Numbered from the stretch's first letter, positions 1-12,003 are shown. The stretch: DNA of 64,000 bases from Blastomyces gilchristii SLH14081 (GCF_000003855.2 NW_003101663.1:1159121-1223120), one strand, 5' to 3'. Notes: generated by a model not told the origin, from the sequence alone. Numbers and translations are program-made.

Positions 1-2730
1 AAATAAAAATAAAGAATGACAGAGTTTTATCATTCTGCAAGATCTGTGTACAGATAAAAATGACATATTCAATATTTGTACTAATGTTGAGAACTATCAA
101 ACCTGTGATGAGATTCTTTGTGAATCTTACAGATGATGATCACACATTATATAATGAAGTCAATCTCTCTACTCAGAGAGAAGTTAATTATTGAATAAGC
201 ATTACAGATGATGCTACATGCTACAGGTGAATTATTCTTATAATATCAAAGAATGAGATCACTGCACATTTGATAACCTTTATTAATAAAATTGAGGTCA
301 CTACTCAATATTGAATTGGAACTCTACACTGAGATGATAAAGAAGAGTTCAAAAGTCAAGAACTGAAGACCTACTATCAGAGTAAAGAAATAGTGTATGA
401 AATAACTACATCTGATACATTATAATCAAATAACTCAGTGAAACATGTGAATTGAATAGTTGCAGAGAAGACAAGAAGCTTGCTATTTAATAGTGAACTA
501 ATGAAAGAGCTCTGAGATAAGACAATGCAAGCTGTGATCATAATGATCAACACATCTTCAATATTAATAAAGATATTTGAATACAAGAATGAAACATCAC
601 TTACATCTTTTAAAGCTTGAACTGAGATGCAATCTTCTATTCATTGAATACAGAGATGAGAGTGCAAGATCTATAAGAAGAATTTAAAAGTGTTGAATAA
701 GCTCACAGATAGAACAGACAGTAAGAAATGATAAATGATTGAATATCAAGAATTATATCAATATTGTGTGTGAGATTCTGTTGCACATTGTCTTGAGATT
801 GCACAAGATATCATATTTAATGAAGCTCTTGACATGGGTGCAAATACATCTGTAAATACAGTGAGAAAATTCAATGAATTGTCTAATGAATTGAACATTC
901 TGAATGTCAGAGAGAGATGACAGCACTGCTTACTATAATATCTAGTAAAGAAAAAGTCAGATATTTTGAAGATGATTGTTAATAAAGACTTAGAGAATGC
1001 AATTGATTCAATCTATCTTCTAGATAATAAGACACAGCTTATTATAAATGAAGAGTCTGAAGACTCTGTTAATGAGAATGATTCTGTTCTAAGTATTCTG
1101 ACAGACTGATCAACTATACTGATGAAAGTCAAGAGAAGCTCAGACTGAGACTATTAATATGAGACAATGAAAAAGAAGATTAAGATATTTGAATAGAAGA
1201 AGATATATATTATCATTGAGAAGACTCTGAAAATGAATATTCTTACAGATAAATGAGTATATAATCAGAAATTTAATAATAAGAGAGAAATCATTTATTT
1301 TAGAGCTTACTAAGTGATTAGAGAGTTCTTATAACAGCAGGGTATTTATTATACAAGATTATATACTGCTGTGATATCAGAGTCTATATCACACTGTCTA
1401 TTCACTATATCAACTGCTAAAGAATGAAAGATCAAATTGATTAACTATGTATCTGTGTTTTTGAATGATATACTATCACAGAATGAGATGATCTATATAT
1501 AACTATTCACAGATGTTAAGTATGATAGAGAGAGCTTGATAAGATTACTCTGTCAGAGTCTATATAAAATGAAGTAAGCTGTAAGAGTATGATATTTCCT
1601 CATAATAAAGTATCTAACTACATTGAGATTTAAGATATTATCTTATAACAGTGAATTTCTATATCACTCTGTTTACAAGATCTAGCTGATATTACATGTT
1701 AATGATTGTCAGATAACAGAACTCTAAGAACAGTAATTAGACTGAGTATTAAGAGAGATTGCAAAGAGATTTGAGATAAAGAATGTCAAAGAGATCAAGT
1801 TATATCTTGAAATGAAGATTAAATGTCAGAGAAATAATAATCTAGTGATTACACAGAGCTGTTATATTGAGAAGATTCTTGAAGATTTTGACATGAATAA
1901 GATAAATCTGGCTAATACTCTGATGATAGCTGATATATGACTGAAATTCTCACCTAATGAGAAGAAGAAATTGAATGATGACTTTACAGCTATGAGATAT
2001 TATCAAGAATTGAAATCATTGCAATATTTGATCTCAAGCAGCCAGCTAGATCTGGCATTCACAGTTAACTATCTCTTATATTTTAACTCATATCTGTATA
2101 AGACATGTTAGACAGCATTGAAGCATGTTCTACATTATATTAAGAAGATGAAAAATCATAACATATTATATAGAAAGAAGATCAGTGATATGAGTCTGAG
2201 TTCTGTAATATACTGCAATTTGAACTGAGCAGAGATAGATTCTCAATACAAATTGACTACTGACTATGTTATATTAATTAATAAGTCACTGATTTCATGA
2301 CAGTCACAGAGATAGATATCTATTACTAAATCAATCACAGAAGCTGAATATATTACAGCTAGTAAGATAGCTTATGAGATAATCTGATTGAATAATATGT
2401 TATATAACACTGAGTTGATGAATGATGAAAAAGTGAAAATATGCTTGTATCTATAAGTTAATAATAAGAGAGTAATTAATCTAGCAAAGAAAGAATTCTT
2501 AATATGAAGATTGCATTATATTAAGATTAGATATCATATTCTCTATAATTTGATTGAAAAAGTAAAAATCATGATAAAACATGTTGATTCTATAGTGAAT
2601 ATAGCTGACAGTCTTATCAAGTCACTAGTAAAGCCTGCATTTGAAGATTTTGTCAAAAGGGTTGACATTCAGAAAATTGAGAAGAAGAAATGATTGAATG
2701 ATAATGATGATACAGTGAATCAATAAATTT
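1..2730 (+). pseudogene. Ty1/copia retrotransposon pol relic (RT-RNase H), RIP-degraded
   Basis: Seen: conceptual translation of the plus strand, broken by many stops, gives the order of a copia pol. A block near 1290-1500 resembles the start of the copia reverse transcriptase (residues YFRAY, REFL, QQGIYYTRLYTAV). A degenerate catalytic box reads LHVND near 1680-1700, where the family has YVDD. The RNase H signature ITEAEYITASKIAYEI lies near 2335-2385, and the terminal RYHI...VDSIVNIADSLIK block at 2525-2630. Most stops replace what would be tryptophan (TGG to TGA/TAG), as expected of RIP. The 5' half of the element (gag, protease, integrase) is either in 1-1200, too degraded to assign, or outside the window. 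The catalytic Asp is lost, so it is dead. Alternative: none likely for the RT-RNase H part. Confidence 0.85.
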
Positions 2731-2895
2731 TGTATATATTTCTTGATTTTTACAGTTATTGCTGTATGAATGTCTTTTCTAATGAGGAAATCAGAATCTG
2801 ATTGATGTAATTAATTATTATTGCATTTTTGAAAGATTTGAGAATAAGAGAGGCCCCGGGTGATGACTTATAGACCACAATGTAGTAAGAAAGAG

Positions 2896-3027
2896 TGTTG
2901 ATAATTACTACATCTACTGTGAGAGAGGTTGAACATGGTTGATTGTTATTGTTTAACTAGTAGCTAGTGAAAGCTAAATATATATGTGTGGGTCATGTGG
3001 GTTAGAGCTTGTGTAGTAGCTTCAACA
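2896..3027. repeat. 132-bp copia-type long terminal repeat
   Basis: The stretch begins TGTTGATAATTACTACA and ends TGTAGTAGCTTCAACA, so its tips form an imperfect inverted repeat with TG...CA ends. It could be the 3' LTR of the plus-strand copia relic to the left (purine-rich AAGAAAGAG just precedes it). It could instead be the LTR of a minus-strand element to the right: read on the minus strand it is preceded by the polypurine-tract-like GGGAGGG at 3028-3034 and carries a TATA-like ATATATATTTAG. No second copy was found in the window, so which element owns it is undecided. Confidence 0.6.
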
Positions 3028-3284
3028 CCCTCCCATGCTACGCAGGCCAGTTAACTCATACAGTCAAAAGTGCCCAAATCATTCAAATATGCAATAAAAA
3101 TTAATTACAAAATGTAGAGTCTAGTTTTCTCATAAAGACTAGCTTCATACATGAAAAAACATAAAAAACATATAAGAAAAAATGCTCAAATCTATTCTTT
3201 CTGTATCTGTATTACCCCTCCAGTCATCTGAACACTGTGAGGTCTCACTTCTCATATTTTTGTCATTTTATTGTTATTATTATC
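3028..3284. other. AT-rich spacer with a less mutated stretch
   Basis: The first 40 bases (CCCTCCCATGCTACGCAGGC onward) keep a CpG and runs of C, unlike the surrounding mutated DNA. If the neighbouring LTR belongs to a minus-strand element, this is the region just before its 3' LTR, with a polypurine tract. The rest is A+T-rich and shows no gene. Confidence 0.4.
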
Positions 3285-3480
3285 ATGGTTATCATATAGA
3301 CACACTCAGTGGCCTGGTTATCGTGAGTTATCATGGTTATCATATAGGCACACTCAGTAGCCTGGTTATCATGAGTTATCGTGATTATCATATAGGCACA
3401 CTCGGTGGCCTGGTTATCATGAGTTATCATGGTTATCATATAGGCACTCGGTGGCCTGGTTATCGTGGGTTATCATGGTT
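3285..3480. repeat. 48-bp tandem repeat (minisatellite)
   Basis: About four units of roughly 48 bp, each built as GGTTATCATGAGTTATCATG followed by GTTATCATATAGGCACACTC and GGTGGCCT. The submotif GGTTATCAT occurs several times per unit, and a decayed tail of it runs to about 3570. One unit has lost four bases (CACA). The period is a multiple of three, so on the plus strand it reads as a 16-residue repeat (SYHGYHIGTL plus six more). I regard that as incidental. It sits directly downstream, in minus orientation, of the gag relic. Confidence 0.8.
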
Positions 3481-3599
3481 ATCATGAGGTATCATCTTTA
3501 TCCTGGGTTATCATATTAGCATTCAACAGCCCGGGTATCATGGTTATCATTTTAGTAGACATGCTCAACAGTGGTGTATGTAGGCGCTGAGCTTTCATT

Positions 3600-3872
3600 A
3601 TTATTCTTTGTTCTATTCTTCCAATTGACAGGACACTTTTCAGAATGTGCGAATCAGCAGTAAGACTCTTCATGGCCATCCTGCTTACAGTGAGTACACT
3701 TCTTGTTGTTCTTCTTATTATTCTTATCCTTCTTGATGGTGTCTTTGACATTTTTTGTGTCATCTCTGGCATTTTTATCATCCAACGGCAGGCGGAGTAG
3801 TATATCTCTGCAGAGATCAAGAAAATCATCTTCTAGTGATATGACATTATCATTCTTTGCTGCATAGTTCAT
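3600..3872 (-). pseudogene. Retrotransposon gag fragment with CCHC zinc knuckle
   Basis: The minus-strand frame 3872-3654 encodes 72 residues ending CTHCKQDGHEESYC, a perfect CX2CX4HX4C zinc knuckle of the retroviral/copia gag type, preceded by a lysine/asparagine-rich stretch. The frame stops right after the last Cys. In copia gag the next residue is often Trp, so the stop is plausibly a mutated TGG. No pol follows on this strand: the minisatellite and then an LTR follow within 600 bp. This suggests an internally deleted minus-strand copia element. Confidence 0.7.
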
Positions 3873-3899
3873 GTGATCTTATATCTTACTATTATTGAA

Positions 3900-5500
3900 T
3901 TGATAAAGAATGAAACAGTTTACAATCTTTTAATCTAACTACTTTTAAAATTTATTAATAAGTTATAGAAGAGAGACATCTCTACAGCAGCTTAAATTCA
4001 GAAGTTAAAGAAGAAAGAACTCAGTTTAAACTTAGAAGAGAAGACTCTAAGCAGAGTAGTACTGCTAAGAAATTAAGTTACTAATATCTAGAAGACTGTG
4101 AATTTCTACTATTAAATAATTCAGTCTTTATCTCTTATAATAGAGCAGTGTGTTAAAAGTTATTAAGATTTCATTATAATAATTCTTATACAGAACACTT
4201 CAGATTAGAGAAGACTAAGAAGCTTCTAAAATATAAATATATTTAAAACAAGCTCTGAACAGATGTTAAAGAGTATATTAAGACTTATAATATCTATTAA
4301 AGAATAAAGATCTCATAGTATAAGTAATATAGTAAGTTAGTATCACTGCCTGTTTCAAAGAGCTTATAATAAAATCTATCAATGAATTTCATAGTTAATC
4401 TGCTAAAGTTAATAAGAGTTAAAGAATATAACTTAATTTTAATTATTATTAACTACTTTATGAAGATAATTAAATATATCTCTACTTATAAAAAGATTAA
4501 AGTCTCTGAATTGACTGATCTATTTTTAAATATTATCATTTATAATCATAGTACTCTGAAATTATTAATAACAGATTGAGAATTTCTCTTCATTAGTAAA
4601 TACTAATCAGCTTGTTACTATTATTTTATAATAAAATATCTTTTCAGTACTGTATTCTATCTACAGACAGATGATCAGACTAAATACTAGAATCAGATAT
4701 TGAAACAGTATCTTTAAGTATTCTATTTATATTATTAGAATAATTAATCTAAACATCTTCTAATCATTAAATTCATATGTAATAATATAAAGAATATAAT
4801 CTTAAAGATATCTTCTTTTTCTACTTATTATAAATACAATTCTTTATTACTTAGTAACATCACAGACAATATTTCAAAGAAGAGAATAGAAAGGCAGAAT
4901 ATTAAATAGATACAGAGAACAGAGTATCTCTTAGTATCAGAAGTAAAAGCAAGATTGAAACTTTTGAATAAAATTTATAAGAAGACAGTGAAAAGTATTT
5001 ATCATATTTAGAAATAGCAGATAGAATACTATAATTAAAAACATCTTTCAATAAAGTTCTTAATAGAGAATTAAGTACTACTTTTAGCAAAGAATATCAT
5101 GATAATGAGACTGTATAAGATGCTTAGTAAGTAATGACTAGAATCTTTCTCAGTAATAAAAGTAATGAATAAATAGATATATAAGTTAAAATTACTCTCA
5201 GAATTGAAATTAATTCATTCTGTTTTTCACATTTTCTATTTAAAGCTTTATAAGCAACACTCTGAGATGAAGCTGTTTCAGCTGAATAATATTGAGATCA
5301 AGAGTGATACTGAATATCTTATAAAGAAAATATTGAATAAGTAAATACATTACAGTAAGCTTTAATATCTTATTAAATAAGAAGATTATTCATTGTCAGA
5401 GAATTCATAGAAATTACTTAAGCATTTGAAAAATGCTGAGAAAGAGATTATAAGCTATGAGATGACTAGTAAAGACTGCTCTGTTACATGTCAGAGACAT
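3900..5500 (+). pseudogene. Ty3/gypsy (chromovirus) integrase-chromodomain relic
   Basis: Plus-strand translation, interrupted by stops, matches the 3' half of a gypsy pol. The integrase core lies at about 4380-4720 (NFIVNLLK at its start, LLITD for the VTD box, QTDDQTKY before the conserved NQILKQYL). The GPF/Y-like tail with HSVFHIFYLKLYK is near 5215-5260. A chromodomain-like segment is near 5290-5440 (EYLIKKILNK ... EDYSLSENS). RT and gag are not visible, so it is 5' truncated or overwritten by the copia-related insertions on its left. Confidence 0.75.
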
Positions 5501-7538
5501 TAAGCAAGAAATACTGCTTAAAACTTCTCATTTTTTCTCAAACAATTTTTTTTAGAAATAATTTCATGATAATAAGCTAATGTCTTATAAACTCTGTAGC
5601 ACTCTTCTTCTATTTTCTCTCAAAGAGTTTTTAGAAGTTTAATAAGACTACACAAGTGTAAAATTCCTGAAGCAATTAATAAGAAAAGAAAGAAATATTT
5701 AAAATTAATAAAAATTGATATTATTAATCTGCAGACTGCTGCTATTTTAATAGAGCTGTAATCTGCAGAAAAAGTAAAAACAATAAATCTCAGAGTTTAC
5801 TCATTAATAATTATATTCTCATTAAACTTATTCTTTACTGTTACAGTCTTCAATACTGATATCTTTATCTGCTGAGAAGTTAGTACTACAGTATTATAGA
5901 GAAGTATGCTGCAGAAGAGTATAAGAGATACTTAAAGTATTAACTTATCAATTTATAAAGTATCTCAGTTATCTGTTTTAATTGAAGTAAGATTCTCTTC
6001 AATCAGTGATTAGTCTTTACAGCACTTTCAATAATAATACTGACTAATCTCTTTTTAAGATTAGTCATTCTGAGATATTTTTTCATTTTAAAGACTTATA
6101 CTTTCATCTTCTTTTACAGATAAGTAAGAGAGATCTTCTTAAGCTTAATGAAATTCATTAATACTTAAAGCTCTGAAACTCTTACTTTGTACTACTTGAA
6201 CATCTGAGCTTCTTGTCAGAACTGATACAATATCTTCTTATAGAGTAGATAATACTTACAGAGAGATAGAAGTTATTATTACAGATATAACAGAAATAAC
6301 AGAAGTAAGACAAGAAATAAGTATATAAAATTTTCTCTTTCTTCAGCTGCTTAACACAGTGCAGATAAATGATAGTATTAGTCAGAGACTGTATCAGAGC
6401 CTTCTTACAGAGAGAAGATAAAGAAACTACAGAACTCTGCAGACTCAACTCAGCAGTATTTTCAGCAGAGCTTGAGTATATTATAGAAGAAGAACTACAA
6501 ATTAAACTTCTCAGAGTCACTGTTTCTGAAATCAAGCTCTCTCTGAGATTCTCTTTAAATAATTACACAGAGTCATACATCACTGTGTTGATTGAGAGAG
6601 AGAACAGTATTATAATAATAGTAAAGAGAGCAGAGAAAGAACTGAACATAGATAAACTGACTGACAGAAGCAATAACATCTCACTGCAAGATGCAGCTAC
6701 TATTATCACAGCTGTAAGAGATGTAGAAGAAGAAGAAAATATGATAATAAAAGTAATACTTCTGCAGCTCATTGACACTGCTGTCTCTGTCTTTAATCTA
6801 ACTTTCTTAATAGTTACAAAGACTGCAGCTGCATCATAAACATATTTATTATTCACTAGAAGATATCAGAATAAATCTTTTATTATCTTTCAAGAATGAT
6901 ACTCTCATACACTCACTATTACAGATGAGAAGAGAGAAGAAAAATGTATTACAGAGAAAAGAAAATCTTTTTAAAAAATTCTGTCACTACTGTTAGCTTT
7001 ATCTCTAAAATACACTACTTTTGTAGAGAGTTTTATACACAGAATAGAATATATTAAGAGATCTGTAAGTCACTTATTAACTACATTTTTCACATTTCAA
7101 TTAATATATAAGAAATTTACTTATTACACAGTTAATTTGAATAGAGATAAGAAAGAGAAGATTTATACAGTTAGCAGAAAAACTCATCTATTTCTTTATA
7201 TCACACACAGCATATATGCTATTAAATCAGTTAGTAACTGTTATTATATAATAAAGATAACTTCTAATTCAGTAATCTTAAGAGTATCAGAACTATACTC
7301 TTAAAGAGAAGAGTATTATTATATCTTCAGCTATATCAAGACTCTGTTACAGTTTCACACAGCTTATTACTTTCATGCAGATAATTTCATTCATTCTGCA
7401 GACTATTTAAATCAGTTTTCAATCATCTTATAATATTATTCAGATATATTATGAAAAGATCTGATTGATAAATATAAGAACTCTACTTCTATATAAGATC
7501 CGCAGATTACTCTTTCATAATAGTAAGATACTGCTGAG
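5501..7538. other. RIP-degraded repeat DNA, family not recognised
   Basis: A+T-rich throughout, essentially free of CpG. The longest open stretch is plus 6369-6839 (156 codons, Leu/Ile/Glu-rich, no recognisable motif), overlapped by minus-strand frames of similar length. The stretch just left of the MITE runs in the same direction into the gypsy relic at 8400-8800, so part may be an upstream portion of that element. Nothing here supports a live gene. Confidence 0.5.
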
Positions 7539-8044
7539 TAGACTGGCCGCTGAGATTATGAATTTCACATTTGATCTCATTTGATCTGATCTCATACATT
7601 TCTTGGTGTGAATCCCGCTAGAACTGACTATTAAAAAAACATGTAAAGTGACTATATATCAGATCTTAAAATGAAATCATGACTTGAAAAAAATGAGAAA
7701 GTGATCTTATTTAGTCTCATTTAGTCTCATTCTTGACATAAAGTTACTATTTTTAGACATTTTAAGGTTTTTTTTAGACTATTTTTAATTTTTTAAAAAG
7801 TAACACTTTTTGATAACACTCAAATAAGATTTAAAGTCATTTAAAGCAATAAAAATAATTTAAATTGAGAAGTGAAAATCATGATCTCATTTGAAAAATG
7901 TGATAAGAGTAGACAGTAAGTCTTACTGAAACAGTATGAGACTACTATCTAATGTTAAAACTGTGTAATGAGATCAGTCAAATTGATAATAGAACTATCA
8001 AAAAATCTGATTCTGGTTTCAGACACAGTTACATAGTCAGTCTA
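7539..8044 (-). mobile_element. hAT-like MITE, copy A (506 bp)
   Basis: Non-coding 506-bp element with tips TAGACTGGCC and TAGTCAGTCTA (inverted TAGACTG). It is flanked on both sides by CTGCTGAG (7531-7538 and 8045-8052), a perfect 8-bp target duplication. It is inverted relative to the other three copies. It contains subterminal reiterations of GATCTCATTT/AAATGAGATC and internal A/T tracts. An 8-bp duplication is the hallmark of hAT-superfamily transposition. No transposase is present. Confidence 0.92.
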
Positions 8045-8052
8045 CTGCTGAG

Positions 8053-8399
8053 ATATTACTCTGACTATTCTCACTTATAAAATAAGAGAAGAGTATTCAC
8101 TCATTATCTATATAGAATAGCTAGATGCTGACTTCTTATTAAAGAAGTCAGTGATTTATTTTTCTTCTACTGAAATGTATACAAGAGTTACTGTGTTTCT
8201 CATACAATCTTCTTAGTATACTAAGTACTCTATCTGTGATATTCTCACAATAACTCTGTAGTCTATGAGCTTGCTATTTAAGCAAGATAATTAAGCTCAT
8301 GTCTACAGCTTTTCAAACAACTATATCTATATAACACTGCTGACTAGTCACTGCTTCAGTTCCGTCACGTTACACTGAGTAATATAAGATAGAAGATCT
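8053..8399 (+). other. Degraded gypsy-like internal sequence right of MITE copy A
   Basis: This continues the element interrupted by MITE copy A. Translation is broken by stops and has no diagnostic motif until the gypsy C-terminal block that begins at about 8400. The short stretch TCCGTCACGTTACAC near 8361 keeps two CpGs. Confidence 0.4.
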
Positions 8400-8800
8400 G
8401 ATATAATTGAATCTAAAAAATATACAGATTATATACTTATCTCATACACTGAACTATTACTATATTAAGTACAAAGTAATAGAAGTTCTAGATAGTTATA
8501 ACTACTATCTTAATACATCATCAGAGATTTATAATATCTCTTATACAAGCTTACTCTGCTATACTATCACTGATTTATTCTCTTCTTAACTGACTTCTGA
8601 CTAACAGTTATCAGAGATCATAGAAGAAGATAATAAACTTAAATATAAGATTGAAGATATTCTTAATAAGAGACTCTGCAGCTGCAGCTGATAATATCTT
8701 ATAAAATAAAACAGTTATAATCACTTAATCTGAACTCTGAGCTTTATATTATCTGGAAGAGCAGCTCTTAACTGATAAGAACTACATATAATCTCACTTC
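8400..8800 (+). pseudogene. Second gypsy pol 3' end (GPF/Y-like tail plus chromodomain)
   Basis: Plus-strand residues YKVIEVLDSYNYYLN then IYNISYTSLL correspond to the gypsy integrase tail, followed by YKIEDILNKRL and, after a stop, YLIK with a further tryptophan-to-stop. That is the order of a chromovirus chromodomain. It is clearly different in sequence from the 3900-5500 relic and from the two complete gypsies, so it is a third gypsy family. It is inactive. Confidence 0.65.
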
Positions 8801-9204
8801 TGAAAAGAGAGAGTTAATGTGACAGACTGTATCTGATTAATTATATAGATTATTTTATTACACTTTATAGATTTCTACTGAAAGCTTCAATTCTTAGTTA
8901 CTAATTCTCAGCTGAAGAACTTATGAAATTTCTATTCTTTTACTCTGAAGCTTTATTATATATATATATAAATATTTACTTTAATCACTGATTACTGTAC
9001 TTTCTCTTTTTTTCTTCTCTAATATTTTTTACTTTTATTATATAAGATCTATAACTTAATACTGATCTATTCAGTGAAGACCTCTTATAAAAAGGTTTAA
9101 TTTATTATATATTAATATTTATAATTATACTTTTTTTAATTTAACTTTTTAATAAAATTTTAAATTAATAAATAATAATATTTTTGAAAACAATTCTATA
9201 TAAA
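8801..9204. other. A+T-rich tract without recognisable feature
   Basis: Very A+T-rich (long TTTAAT/TATATA runs), probably the decayed 3' end of the gypsy relic on its left. No reading frame, structured repeat or RNA gene seen. Confidence 0.4.
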
Positions 9205-9214
9205 AATAGTAATT

Positions 9215-9832
9215 ATTAACTGAATACTCTATATAGTGTTATATAATTTATACATTTATAGAATACTGTATAGTTAGATTTAGACTGACTGTGTAACCGT
9301 GTCTGAGATCAGAATCAAATTTTTTAATAGTCTCATTATCAATTCAACTGATCTTATTACACAGTTTTAACATTAGATAGTAGTCTCATACTGTCTCAGT
9401 GAGACTTACTGTCTACTCTTATCATATTTTTCAAATGAGATCATGATTTTCACTTCTTAATTTAAATTATTTTTATTGCTTTAAATAACTTTAAATCTTA
9501 TTTGAGTGTTATCAAAAAGCATTACTTTTTAAAAAATTAAAAATAGTTTAAAAAAAACCTTAAAATGTCTAAAAATAGTAACTTTATATCAAGAATAAGA
9601 CTAAATGAGATCAAATGAGATCACTTTCTCATTTTTTTCAAGTCATGATTTCATTTTAAGATCTCATATATAGTTACTTTATATGTTTTTTTAATGACTA
9701 GTCTCAGTGAGATTCACGCCAAGAAATGTATGAGATCAGATCAAATAGAACTAAATGTGAAATTCATAATCTCAGCGGCCAGTCTAGTTAGATTAGTGTA
9801 TAATTAATTAATCTTGTATTTTTATTAGATTA
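9215..9832 (+). repeat. LTR-like repeat interrupted by MITE copy B
   Basis: The segments 9215-9280 and 9795-9832, joined across the MITE, align with 12,390-12,502. Shared anchors include TATAGAAT, CTAGATT/TTAGATT and AGTGTA(T/C)AAT(T/C)AAT(T/C)AATC. This copy is heavily mutated (CTCTATAT, ATTAATTAATC), while the right-hand copy is almost intact (GACCGGATGCTCTATATGAG). The pair flanks about 2.5 kb, so I read them as two terminal repeats of one short element that later received other insertions. The outer boundaries are not resolved. Confidence 0.5.
9281..9786 (+). mobile_element. hAT-like MITE, copy B (506 bp)
   Basis: Begins TAGACTGACTGTGTAACCGT and ends GCGGCCAGTCTA. It is flanked by GTTAGATT at 9273-9280 and 9787-9794, a perfect 8-bp target duplication. 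It is near-identical in length and layout to copy A in the opposite direction. It is the least mutated copy at its tips (CCGT, GCGGCC and CACGCC keep CpG). The homologous repeat at 12,457-12,464 holds a single GCTAGATT, so that site looks like the uninterrupted target. Confidence 0.93.
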
Positions 9833-10212
9833 TAAGCTCTTAATCACTTTTATATTATTTCAACTACATACTTTAAAAAGAGATTGATTCTGTGAGTCTT
9901 TTATAATAGTGAATAAGATAAGAACTTAACAGAATAGCTAGTAAATAACTAGAATTTACATTCAAAAATTAATAACGCTTTTAAAATACAAGGTATTGAA
10001 ATCTCTTAATAAGAGATATGAAAAAGTTCTTTATAAAAGATATAATATATTTTAATCTTCTTTATATATAATTAAATCCGCTTTATTCTTAAGTATAATT
10101 AAGTAATTCATTTTATCAAATACTTAAGATCTATTTTATATAAATATTCAATTAATTCTTTGATAATTAGCTAAGACTGTTTATTAAAATTATATCAGAA
10201 TTAATAGTTAGA
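9833..10212. other. Degraded internal sequence between the LTR-like pair
   Basis: A+T-rich, no recognisable coding potential. It ends in the short reiteration TAGTTAGAGTTAGAAG, which continues on the far side of the split MITE at 12,104. It therefore belongs to the same host element as 12,112-12,361. Confidence 0.4.
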
Positions 10213-11443
10213 GTTAGAAGTAGACTAATTATATAACTATTATCTATATCTGAGACTAGAATCAGAATATTTAATAATCTTATTATTTATTTAACTGATC
10301 TCATTACATAGTTTTAAGATTAGATAGTAGTCTTATACTGTTTCAGTAAAACTTAGTATCTACTCTTATTATATTTTTTAAATAAAATCATGATTTTCAC
10401 TTCTTAATTCAAATTATTTTTATTATTTTAAATAACTTTAAATCTTATTTTAAGTGTTATCAAAAAGTGTTACTTTTTAAAAAATTAAAAATAGTCTAAA
10501 AAAAACCTTAAAATGTCTAAAAATAGTAACTTTATACAAAGAATGAGATTAAATAAGATTAAATAAGATCACTTTTTTATTTTTTCTAAGTTATAATCTT
10601 ATTTTGAGATCTGATATATAGTCACTTTACATGTTTTTTTAATAATTAGTCTCAGTAGAATTCATATCAAGAAATGTATAAGATTAGCTTAAATAAGATT
10701 AAATATGTAAAGAGAAAAATAAAAGAACCTTGTTTAGACAAGTGAAATAAAAGCTGACAGAAACAAAAGAAGAGTATACATTATTCAAGATTTGAAACAA
10801 AACTCAAGTGAAAATCTTGTTTAATTAAATATAAAAAGAAAATATTCTCATCTATAATACAGCTGAAACTAGAACATGGCTATTTCAAATCTTATATATA
10901 AAGATTTGATGATAGATTTGATTTAATAGAATACTCATTCTGCAATGTAAATGAGAATTCTGAGTATATTATAATATACTATATATTATATAATAGTCTC
11001 AGAGTTAGATTCAAAGAGAAGTATAATCTAAATTAATTAAATATAAGATTCTTATTCTCAACTGAGACTGAAATTAAATACTTAATAGATCTTCTATCAG
11101 AAACTCAAGCAGCTATAAGAAAATAACTAAATTCAGAAATATCTGAATATGAAGAGAAGAAAATCAATCAGATATAGTCTGTTATAACAGTTATATACTA
11201 TCTTTTAATAATTTGTTTTATTACAGTCTCTCTTTACTTTATCTTTTTCTTTCAATTTCTTTCTATCTATCTATTTAATGTGTCTATCTTTAAGACTGTG
11301 TTCTCTTTTCTTTTGTCATGATATTGTCAAATGATTTTAAAGTATTAGAAGATGTTAAAATACTGCAATTTATAAACAGTTTTTATATTCAGAGCTGAAA
11401 TTTTCTGATTTTATATATCTGAAATTGATAAATGTATAATAGT

Positions 11444-11949
11444 TAGACTGACTGTATAACCGTGTCTGAGACCAGAATCAGATTTTTTAATAGTCTTATT
11501 ATCAATTTGACTGATCTCATTACACAGTTTTAACATTAGATAGTAGTCTTATACTGTCTCAGTGAGACTTACTATCTACTCTTATCACATTTTTTAAATA
11601 AGATTATGATTTTCACTTCTCAATTTAAATTATTTTTATTACTTTAAATGACTTTAAATCTTATTTAAGTAGTATCAAAAAGTGTTACTTTTTAAAAAAT
11701 TAAAAATAGTCTAAAAAAAACCTTAAAATGTCTAAAAATAGTAACTTTATGCTAAGAATGAGACTAAATGAGATTAAATAAGATCACTTTCTTATTTTTT
11801 TCAAGTCATGATTTCATTTTAAGATCTGATATATAATCACTTTATATGTTTTTTTAATAGTCAGTCCCAGCAGAATTTACATCAAGAAATGTATGAGATC
11901 AGATTAAATAAAACTAAATATAAAATTCATAGTCTCAGTGATCAGTCTA
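11444..11949 (+). mobile_element. hAT-like MITE, copy D (506 bp), inside the truncated LINE
   Basis: Begins TAGACTGACTGTATAACCGT and ends GTGATCAGTCTA, flanked by ATAATAGT at 11,436-11,443 and 11,950-11,957. The same LINE 3' UTR in the large copy has ATAATAGT only once (34,668-34,675) with matching sequence on both sides. That proves the insertion boundaries and the 8-bp duplication. Confidence 0.96.
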
Positions 11950-11982
11950 ATAATAGTTAACTTTACAGATATAGAAAAAACC

Positions 11983-12003
11983 CTGAGAACTAAAAGTTCT
12001 CAG
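11983..12003 (+). other. LINE 3' UTR hairpin (truncated copy)
   Basis: CTGAGAACT, loop AAA, AGTTCTCAG: a perfect 9-bp stem with 3-nt loop, about 45 bases before the TAA tail. The identical hairpin occurs at 34,701-34,721. Confidence 0.8.

Noticed and set aside
3182..3487. Plus-strand protein made of 16-residue repeats
   Set aside because: It is the translation of a 48-bp minisatellite whose length is divisible by three; no gene context.
3285..3570. CRISPR-like regularly spaced repeats
   Set aside because: The units are contiguous with no unique spacers, and the genome is eukaryotic.
6369..6839. 156-codon plus-strand open frame in the repeat block
   Set aside because: Composition is that of RIP-mutated DNA, a comparable frame is open on the minus strand, and no motif or start context supports a gene.
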